Below, one piece after another: positions 55,609 through 64,000 of a stretch of 64,000 bases of DNA. The DNA is from Zanthoxylum bungeanum (taxonomy: Eukaryota; Streptophyta; Magnoliopsida; Sapindales; Rutaceae). The translations under genes and the position numbers were made by a program. The notes under the pieces were generated by a model. It was given only the letters and a program-made list of their open reading frames with translations, was not told the origin of the DNA and did not search any database. Each line of letters starts with the position of its first letter. Position 1 is the stretch's first letter. The stretch is from assembly GCA_019454045.1 (NCBI GenBank), contig SKCR01021372.1:1-64000 (forward strand), written 5' to 3'.

Positions 55609-57577
55609 TGTTAGACATTATGACCCATAGCGTCACTGTTTTGTAAATGATATTGTATTATTGTACAAAATCAACTATGTGATAATGAAATTGCCTTTTG
55701 CCGTTTTGTAAAATTATTTACTTTGATATATTAATGGAAAAAGTCCATATGATTAGTTCCGTATTGAGATGATATGAGACAGTATCAATTTAAAAGGTTT
55801 AATCATTAAATATCCCTAGTCGGAGTATTATCGAGATCGGACATCGATAATGCGGAATAGACTAGTATTGCACTTGTGCGAGTTGTGATGGCACAACGGC
55901 ATAGTTCTCATATATTTAAGTATTGGATACTTATGCAAGTGCGATAGGAGGTTGTGTTTTGCCGATGGTACGGAAAACAGCTTCGCTCTGGACAGACACC
56001 GCGGAATCCCATTGGTAGTATGTCTGCGTGTCTATGGGAGGCCGCATCAGGGTAGGTGTATATATGGTCTTAACCTGAGACTTGCATCGCTAGTACTTGC
56101 GACAATCGGTAAACTTTGGTTTTGGATGTTCGGGGCTTTAACGGTTCTGTGTATGCCTCTTCTGGGTTTATCGAGAATCGTAGTGTACTGGATGTGATGT
56201 CAAGATGGAAGTATCACTTCAGACATATGGAGATGATGATCACGCAGGATACAGAACTAGTTCTCTATAAAAGGTTGCAACCGTCGGGACAATATGACCA
56301 GGTCAGGATTGTCCGATTTAAAGAGACTAGTTGTTTGATATCCGATATATGTTTCGTACAGGGCAGACATATTTCTAGCCCCAGGCCTAACATGTGATCG
56401 TCCGATACTGGATCGATGTACGCGATACTACGGTATACTACGCTTGATAAAGATCTAATATTCCAGTAAGAATATTTCTGGAGAATTGGGTAGGCATGGC
56501 GCTTTGCTAGAAGCCAACCTTGTCTTGTAAATCGGTAAAAATGTAGTACGAGGTACGTACGATTTGGATTATCCAAAACCGTATTTACTGCCAAAATATC
56601 CGGAGATCTCTTGGGTCGCTTCTTGAAGATTCACCTATGATGTTTGATTCGAACTTTATTAATCTTGGATTAATTAATGTACGGAAAACTTTATCTTGAT
56701 AAATGCCTTATTATGAGAGAGAGAGAGATCGATTAATTTGGAATTAATCGATAAAATAATATATTCGATATATTAAACGAAATTAGATTTCGACGCGGAA
56801 TTAAAATCGGATTTTAATTCGGGCAAACGAATTAATTTAGAATTAATTCGTTAGCGATCTGAAGAGTAATTTCGCTAGGCGTAATTATTTATTCTCGTCG
56901 CGACGGAAATGCGTTAATACGGAATTACCGAAATCGCCCGAAAGTGTTTGCGGACACATTCGTATTTTGAAACGGGTGGATCCGCAAATCACATCGCGAT
57001 ATCTCATTACTTGACACGAATAGATGATGGATGTATCTAGTCACCTTTATGAGATGATACATTGTCTCTATTCTTAATGTAAGATAATGATGCCATTTAA
57101 TGAATTTTGGAGGGAAAAAGCTTTACAACGTTTTTTGAAGAGTTTTTTATCTAAAAAATTCATTTTGGTATATGATGCATCATGATTGCTTTTCTTTTCT
57201 TGACTCACGTTTTTGAAACAAAAGAGAACAAGAAAATTAAAAAAGTCTCTCACTCTCCTCTCCTTCTTCTTCACGCACGCCGTGAGCTTCTTCAAAAGGG
57301 CAGAAAAATCATTTTCATTTCTCTCCATTTTTGCTAGCACATTGAAGGATCAAAAAGGTGATAGGGAAACACCTTGGAGCTTGGAACACTTGAAGACTTG
57401 AAGCTTCTCTCCCTCCTCTTCTTGCCGAAAGTTTCACCTTCAAGGCTCAACGATTTTTCTTCATCAATTTCGTCACAACTTTGTAAGTATGATTCCGCCA
57501 TGCTTCAAGCTTTGCATGTATGTTATTTGTATTTCTATGGCTTAATCTTTCTTTGGGACTAATTATAGAAACCAACA
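55609..57577 (+). repeat. 5' LTR of Copia-H (1969 bp)
   Basis: It begins TGTTAGACATTATGACCC and ends GAAACCAACA. Its U3 is very close to that of Copia-D. The palindrome array is at about 56650-56930. The 3' part contains TCTCTCACTCTCCTCTCC, a pyrimidine-rich leader-like run. Confidence 0.92.
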
Positions 57578-57578
57578 A

Positions 57579-57593
57579 TGGTATCATGGAGCC
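57579..57593 (+). other. Primer-binding site of Copia-H
   Basis: TGGTATCATGGAGCC, identical to that of Copia-A, with TG inserted relative to the canonical TGGTATCAGAGCC. It is 1 nt from the LTR end. Confidence 0.75.
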
Positions 57594-60058
57594 ATGTTTA
57601 AGCATGAAATACATTAGGGTTAATTTGGGGAAAATTGATTGAAGCATGTTCTTGTGAAATTGGATGTTAAAGTTGCTTATATGTATGTATATGATATATT
57701 ACATGATCAATTTTAAGAAAAATGCATTAGATGATTTTTCCCCAAAATGTTGCTTTGGCCGAATGTGAGGTACTTCCACTGAGTTGAATTTTTTGCATGC
57801 ACAAGTTCATTAGATGATTTGAGTATGCTAAATGTATGTAACATGATATTATACATGATCAATTTTGAGAAAAATGCATTGGATAATTTTTTCCCCAAAA
57901 TTGATGCTTTGGCCGAATGTGTAGGTCATTCCAATGGATTGGATTTTTCATGCACAATTTCATTGGATTATATTATGATATATGATGTAATGCATGATCA
58001 ATTTTGAGAAAAATGCATTGGATGATTTTTCCCCAAAATTGTTTCTTTGACCGAAATGGAGGTCCTTGTAATGGATTATATTTTTTTCTGTTTTATAAGT
58101 TCATTAGATGACTTAAAAAACATATACGTGATTAGATTAGTGATTCAATTGGATTGAAAAACAAATCGAACAAAAATCCCTCTTGGCCGAATGCAATAAG
58201 GCATGTTAAAGGACTTGATTTTTTGTTCAAATAATGTTGACATATGTTTTGAACAATTGATGATTAATAAATTAAATTGATGTTTTTGAAATATTTGGTT
58301 TAATGAATTAATCATGGATTTACACTTTAATTAATTGAATTTTAAAATTTGGAATATTAAAATTTAATTAATGGGCTTGATTGTATAATTGGGCTGTTTA
58401 TTATATTTGGGCATAATGGGCATGGTTGGGCCAAGTAGATTTGAGCCAAAAGGATTGGATCCAATTGGGCTTAAATCACCTCCTTAGTCCAAATATAGTA
58501 AAATGGGCTTTAATGTTTAATGGGCCTTATGGGCTTGAAATTGATTTTATGGCATTTGAGGGTGTTCCTTATTTGGGCTTGGTAATTGGGTTGACCCACA
58601 TTGACCAAAGCCCAAGCCTTGATAAATCAATTGAAAGCCCATCGGACTTTAATTAAACAACATTGGATGTTAGTTGGGCTTGAGACCCAATTAGATTAGA
58701 TTTAGAATCTAAATCTTTAAAGCACATTAAAAGTGTAAATATTTAATTTGGAATTAAATAAATTGAATTAGTATTGAATACGACTTAAATTGGATTTAAC
58801 GAGTAGTTCGATATAATTCGTGAATTCGTACCTTATGTACTTATTCTCAAACAAGTTGGACTCGCGCAAAATCAAACCATTGTTTGAACATTGGATGATC
58901 ACTTAAACAAAGACTAATTAATTGGATTAGATTGGTTGTATAGCATGTCTTGATTGAATATATATGCATGTGATGAATGAATAGTATATATCGGATGGAT
59001 ATTAGAAGGGAAAGGGTAATTTTAGAAATTATTGTAAATTTAGAATTATAAATTGGACCTGCGTGTCCAGCCTTATCTCTTTTATCTCTTTGTATTCTCT
59101 TCTCACCTAATTCCCCTCAATGTATATGAGGTTCTCTTGTTGTATTATGTAATTGGGTAGAAGTAGAATATTGCTAGCGGGGAGAGGAAAGGGAGTGATT
59201 TGTTCTAGGAACAAGTTGTTTTATATATCCTTCCGTATACTATTAATTTACTTTACGCGCTTTATGATGTTTTAGAAGCATGCTTAAGGGTGTATGATGA
59301 TGAGACCTAACAAAGATAGTAAATTGGTTGCCAATTACGCAAAAATCCCTCAATTTATATTAAGCAATTATCCTTCCATTGAATGATTCTTGTTCAAGAT
59401 CCAAAATTGGCATTGGTTTGTGGCCAAAGTCAAGACCTTTGTCAATTGAGGATGTACTTGAATCATGAGAGTTTTGTTCCACATTGGTGTCTTGTCCAAG
59501 TTGTGATTTGTTGGCCAAAGTCAATATCACTTCTTGTCCAACGACATTGATTACGAACCTTCCTTGTCAATGGGTCCCGCTTAACCGGAATCATTAGGTT
59601 TGTTGTGCCAAAGCCAAGGCCTAGATGATTCGGAGGATATGGTTAGGAAAATGTATTAGATACATTGGCATAAGTTATATACATATGTTTTGGATTTGGA
59701 TGTCCACCTAACCGGATCTAGGAATTGGATTGGATCCAATTGATCTTTGAGATCTACCTAGTTAAATAGCATACAATTTGTTGGCCAAAGTCAAGATTGT
59801 GTGTTATTTAATGGGATCCTAGCCCACTAGGAAATAAGATTTCCCGAGTTCTCAACAGAGGGTTAGAGACTTGATAAAAATAGTGGGAGGCTAGTATTGA
59901 ATTTGCAATTTCGTTCAGATACTTAGCCTTACGCGTCTTTCAATTTTATTTTGTCTATTTATTAAAATTAGTTGGACTAATACATTGTTATTTTTTTAAT
60001 AACAGTTTGACTGTACCCATTTTATCGTTAACTAGATTGTTAGACTATCGTAGTTGAG
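57594..60058 (+). other. Copia-H leader, non-coding
   Basis: TTGGCCGAATG-type tandem repeats lie at about 57755, 57910, 58048 (mutated) and 58192, followed by TGGGCY-rich sequence (58370-58680). Hairpins are at 59055-59068 and 59115-59131. GGCCAAAGTCAA repeats lie near 59425, 59512 and 59785, with the variant at 59608. Pre-gag palindromes are at 59967-59981 and 60002-60014, with a decayed third near 60030-60055. Confidence 0.75.
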
Positions 60059-60900
60059 ATGGCAAGCAAAGAAATGTCCGAGACATCATCATGGGTGACA
60101 ATGTCTTTAAGGGGACAAACTTCGCTGATTGGGAAATGAACCTAGGATAGTCCTTGGGGCTGAGAGGATGCTGTACACTATACACGATACCTCTCCCGCC
60201 TAAGCCCACTGACCCACTTGAGCTGGAGTTATGGAAAACTCACAGCAATGATTGTGACACAGCTCAGACTATTATGTTAGCTTCGATGACTCAGCGCTTT
60301 CGTCGCCAAAATAGGGACTTGGATCCTTATAATATGATGGCTAGACTGCGAGATCTCCACCGCTCCAATAAGCGGATGGAGAGATATGAGTTGGTGAAGA
60401 AACTCTTCGGCGCCCGAATGACTGAAGGCGCATCAGTTGAGGCCCACGGGGCTCAAATGATCGCCGATATTGATGAGTTGGCCAATATGGGAATAGTCTT
60501 GGCAGCTGAGCTGACCATAGATTTGATCTTACAGTCACTTCCTGATACTTGGAGACAAATCATAATCAACTATAAGTTGATGGATACGGATGACACACTT
60601 GGAGAGCTGTTATCCATCTTGAAGGAGTCTGAAAAAGAAGTCCAAAAAGGGGGCAAGCGCGAGGCGTACTTTGCATCGACCTCTCAGAGGCCAAAGGCTG
60701 GGCCCAAAGCTATTGGAGGAGTGAGGAAGAAGAAACATAAGAAAATGGTAAAGGCAAGTTGACAAAAGCTTCTGGGAAGCCAAGGGACAAGTCTCAAGAT
60801 GTCTGCCTCAACTGCGGCAAGAAGGGTCACTGGAAACGTGACTGCCGAATGGGCAAGGGACACAAGGAGGATATCAAGGCAGGCAAGGCACTAGCCTCTG
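60059..60900 (+). pseudogene. Copia-H gag, frameshifted
   Basis: The ATG at 60059 matches the Copia-D start (MASK), but single-base losses near 60070 and 60145 break the first 35 codons. Frame 60154-60762 then covers most of gag (RRQNRDLDPYNMMARLRDLH, LQSLPDTWRQIIINYKLMD). Another shift near 60747 moves to frame 60759-61127 with the knuckle CLNCGKKGHWKRDC. The knuckle is intact. Confidence 0.88.
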
Positions 60901-62230
60901 GTATGTTTGTTATCGAGATAAATATGACTACTTCTAGTTTTAAAAATTGGATTTTTGATTCTGGTTGTGCTGCTCATATATGTACTGATTTGCAGGATCT
61001 GCAGAATAGCAGGATGCTGGCTTCAGGGGAGATTGATCTACGAGTCGGAAACGGAACTCCAGTTTCTGTTTTGGCTGTAGGGACTTTTGTTTTGGAATTG
61101 CCCTCGGGCATGTGCTTAAACTTTTGAACTGTTATTATATACCTAGTTTGACTAGGAATATCATATCTGTATCTTTGTTAACCCAGCATGGGTACACTTT
61201 TGTATTTAGAAACACTGGGTGTTATTTATATAAAAATGATGCAGAAATTTGCACTGCTGTTGCAAATAATGGCCTTTATATTTTGAATATAAATGAATCT
61301 CCTAAACATAAAATAACAAACAAAAGGCTCAAAAGGAGTAATCTAAAAGATGAAGCTTATATGTGGCATTGTCGTCTAGGACACATCAACAAGACTCGCA
61401 TATCCACACTTTCGAAGAGTGGTACTTGGACGGATTTGATCTTAATTAATATGATGTCTGCGAATCTTGTCTTTTAGGCAAAATGCCTAAATCACCTTTT
61501 AGTGGTAAAGGTGAACGTGCCACAGAACTGTTAGCCCTCGTTCATAGCGACGTATGTGGGCCCATGTCTAGCCAGGCTAGAGGTGGATATCATTACTTCG
61601 TAACCTTTACGGATGATGCATCTCGTTATGGTTATGTGTATCTAATGAGACACAAGTCGGAAACTTTTGAGAAATTCAAAGAGTTTCGACACGAAGTAGA
61701 AAAACAAACAGGCAAGAGTATTAAGACATTACGGTCGGACCGTGGTGGCGAATACTTGAGTTATGAGTTTCAAGATTACTTGAAAGAAAATGGTATTCTT
61801 TCACAGTGGACTCCTCCTTGAACACCGCAATTAAACGGTGTCTCTGAACGGAGAAACCGTACCTTGTTAGACATGGTAAGGTCCATGATGAGTCGCACTG
61901 AGCTACCCATATCCTTCTGGGGATATGCCTTAATAGTGCAGTACTTATTTTGAATAAGGTTCCGTCAAAGTCTGTTGAACAGACCCATATGAGATATGGA
62001 CAGGAAGGAAACCAGGTTTTCTATTTCCTGAAGATTTAGGGATGCTGGGCATATGTTAAACGTTGGAAGGTACCAAACTAGAACCCAAATCAGATAAATG
62101 CCTTTTCGTGGGATATCCTAAGGAAACCAAAGGATATTACTTCTATCACCCACAAGAGAACAAAGTATCTGTTGCTCTACATACATTTTTCCTTGCGAAG
62201 GAATTCCTAGATGCAGTGGTAAGTGGGAGG
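60901..62230 (+). pseudogene. Copia-H protease and integrase, with nonsense codon
   Basis: The protease motif WIFDSGCAAHIC is followed by a frame change near 61110. Frame 61112-61477 has the WHCRLGH half of the zinc site but shifts after STLSKSG. Frame 61483-61821 has HSDVCGP and RSDRGGEY, then ends because a Gly codon after WTPP is TGA (61819-61821). The SERRNR catalytic Glu segment follows in the same frame after the stop. Further small losses lie at 61930-62040. DDE residues are all still readable. Confidence 0.88.
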
Positions 62231-63121
62231 AAAGTGGAGCTCGATGAAAATCGTAGTGATACTGTTCCTGGCAATGAATCAACAACGGAACATAAACAGA
62301 TCATCCAGGATGAGTCTGTACCACAATCTTCATATACACAAGGACCGCGTAGGTCGGAGAGAGTCAGGACGGTACCTGAGAGGTATGGGTTCCTGATCTC
62401 ACCTTATGTAGATATTAATCTTATTGAGGATAATGAACCGACTACGTATGAGGAAGCAATACAGAATATTGATTCCGCTTTATGGCAAGATGCCATGAAG
62501 TCCGAGATGGATTCCATGTATGCCAACCAAGTTTGGACACTGGTTGATGCACCAGAAGGCGTAAAGCCTATTGGATGCAGATGGATCTTCAAGAAGAAGA
62601 CCGACATAGATGGCAACGTGCAAACGTACAAAGCCAGGCTTGTAGCAAAAGGGTATCGTCAGCAATATGGTATTGATTATGACGAAACTTTCTCACCCGT
62701 TGCCATGATTAAATCCATTCGGATAATGCTTGCAATAGCTGCATATTTCGATTACGAGATATGGCAGATGGATGTTTATATGCAACAACCTGACGATTTT
62801 ATCGTATCTAGACTTGCAAACAAGGTTTGTAAGTTAAATCGATCCATTTATGGATTGAAGCAAGCATCACGGTCATGGAATCAGCGTTTTGATGAGATCA
62901 TAAAAGAATATGATTTCGTACAAAACGATGATGACCCTTGTGTATACAAGAAGGTTAGTGGGAGAGCACTGACTTTTATTGTCCTTTATGTTGACGACGT
63001 ATTGCTTATAGGCAATGACATTCCCATGCTAACGTCGGTGAAAGCTTGGCTTTCATTGAAATTCTCCATGAAAGATCTGGGAGACAGCCTTTATTCTGGG
63101 AATAAAGATCTACCGGGATAG
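62231..63121 (+). pseudogene. Copia-H reverse transcriptase with motif A deletion
   Basis: The frame 62063-63121 includes the linker RRSERVRTVPERYGFLISP, GCRWIFKKK, YKARLVAKGYRQQYGIDYDETFSPVAM and YVDD. In motif A the sequence passes from EIWQMDV directly to YMQQPDDFIV. Relatives have KTAFLNGNLLEDV between, so 13 residues (39 bp) are missing in frame at about 62774. The frame then shifts near 63085 in the MKDLGEAAF segment. Confidence 0.9.
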
Positions 63122-63555
63122 ATCTAGAAAGCTGCTTAGACTCTCCCAGAGTACATATATTACAAGTGTTTGAAGCGATTCAACATGGATCAATCCAAGA
63201 AGGGATTGATGCCAATGTCGCGTGGTATCCTTCTGTCTAAAGACATGTGTCCTAAGACTAAAGAAGAGAGAGAACCATGAGTCGGATACCGTTCGCCTCT
63301 GCAGTCGGATCGATCATGTATGCCATGATATGTACGCGACCTGATGTGTCATATGCTTTGAGCATGTGCAGTTTCGCTATCAGGCCGATCCAGGTGAAGT
63401 CACTGGATGGCAGTTAAAAATATCCTTAAGTATCTTAGATGAACTAAGGATGCTTTCTTAATTTATGGAGGTGGAGAACTTGAGGTGTCTGGGTACACCG
63501 ATGCAAGTTTCCAAACCGACAAGGACGACTTCAAGTCGCAATCGGGGTATATTTT
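63122..63555 (+). pseudogene. Copia-H RNase H, truncated by an insertion
   Basis: Broken frames encode SQSTYI, SRIPFASAVGSIMYAMICTRPDVSYALSMCS and GYTDASFQTDKDDFKSQSGYIF. They stop in mid-domain at 63555, where a minus-oriented LTR starts. The catalytic Glu and remaining Asp would lie beyond the insertion, outside the window. Confidence 0.87.
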
Positions 63556-64000
63556 TGTTGAAGTTTCAATCAAGTCCCAAGGATCACAAAAATTCGTTTC
63601 CCTATCACCTAAATATAACCCATGGTGTGCTAGCACTCTTCATCTTCCTTGCTTCCCTTTCAATTTCGGTCAAACCAGAAACTTTTGAAGCAAATCGGCA
63701 GTGAAGCCGTGAATAGAGGAAGGAGAAAAGAGAGGGAAAAGAGAAGTGTGTTTTCTTGCATGTTGGAGAGAGAAGATAAAGCTTTTAATATATATGTTTA
63801 TTACATTTTACCAAGTAAATTAAATAAAACATATCTATATTACTTTAATTCAAAAATCAAAAGGTAAAAGTGAAAAGCAATTTAACTTTTCCAACCACCT
63901 TTTAGAATTCACATCAAGTCACTTTATAAGTGACAACATGTCATGTCACATCACTCAAAGTGACAGTGATTTGACAATTGATGCGAAGTGATTTGACGCT
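63556..64000 (-). repeat. Copia LTR (-), U5 end, runs off window
   Basis: TGTTGAAGTTTCAATCAAGTCCCAAGG is the 3' end of an LTR of the Copia-G subtype (compare 53357: TGTTGGGTTTCAATCAAGTCCC). The following sequence parallels 53380-54010, including the CATCACTCAAAGTGACA block. It may be a whole element or a solo LTR; the window ends first. ORFs through it are chance. Confidence 0.8.

Larger units (their letters stand above)
55609..63555 (+). mobile_element. Copia-H (+), 3' end interrupted
   Basis: It has a complete 5' LTR, primer site, ~2.5 kb leader, gag, protease, integrase, RT and the first part of RNase H. An oppositely oriented LTR interrupts it at 63556. It is closely related to Copia-A and D. 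It carries an in-frame 39-bp loss in RT, a nonsense codon in integrase and several frameshifts. Confidence 0.92.

Noticed and set aside
1..64000. CRISPR arrays, operons, phage or integron features
   Set aside because: Repeats here are LTR-derived with plant retroelement signals. There are no short direct repeats with unique spacers and no bacterial gene organisation.

Overview
This window looks like nuclear DNA of a flowering plant, probably a eudicot with a repeat-rich genome. Essentially all 64 kb is LTR-retrotransposon sequence, nested, truncated and inverted. I found no intact host gene, tRNA, rRNA, prokaryotic feature or CRISPR array. The evidence is Ty1/Copia and Ty3/Gypsy Gag-Pol domains, tRNA-Met-type primer sites, polypurine tracts, and long terminal repeats beginning TG and ending CA. 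Every coding region is broken, so all are called pseudogenes. Element letters (A to H) are local to this report.

Layout. 1-700: fused pieces of a family-X LTR and the tail of a Gypsy element; the same fused unit recurs at 13689-14383. 698-9297: Copia-A (+), with a truncated 5' LTR, a very long leader, broken gag-pol and a complete 3' LTR. 9298-12015: a Tat/Ogre-like LTR (+) with a 235-bp tandem array. 12376-13254: inverted Gypsy LTR piece. 13255-13801: family-X LTR piece. 13802-20045: Gypsy-B (+). 20046-20744: Copia LTR piece (+). 20745-36420: Copia-C (-), split by the younger Copia-D (-) at 21788-31803. 36421-37704: Tat-like LTR (-). 37705-38830: family-X LTR piece. 38831-46061: 3' part of Gypsy-E (+), whose LTR carries an internal 1.9-kb tandem duplication. 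46062-47470: Copia-F fragment (-). 47471-55608: Copia-G (-), in an LTR-internal-LTR-internal arrangement. 55609-63555: Copia-H (+). 63556-64000: the start of another Copia LTR (-), inserted in the RNase H region of H.

Copia-A, C, D, G and H are one family. They have LTRs near 1.97 kb, a leader of about 2.5 kb (unusually long for Copia), one Gag-Pol frame, and the polypurine tract AAGTGGGAGAT. The most notable structure is non-coding. The family carries arrays of short perfect palindromes in the LTR, in the leader and just before gag. Stems are kept between copies while loops and paired bases change together. Copia-G has a badly decayed coding region but retains these cis elements and LTRs that look about 95% alike by eye, which suggests a non-autonomous derivative mobilised by relatives.

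All identity statements are by eye. Divergence dating, lineage names and element boundaries need alignment software.
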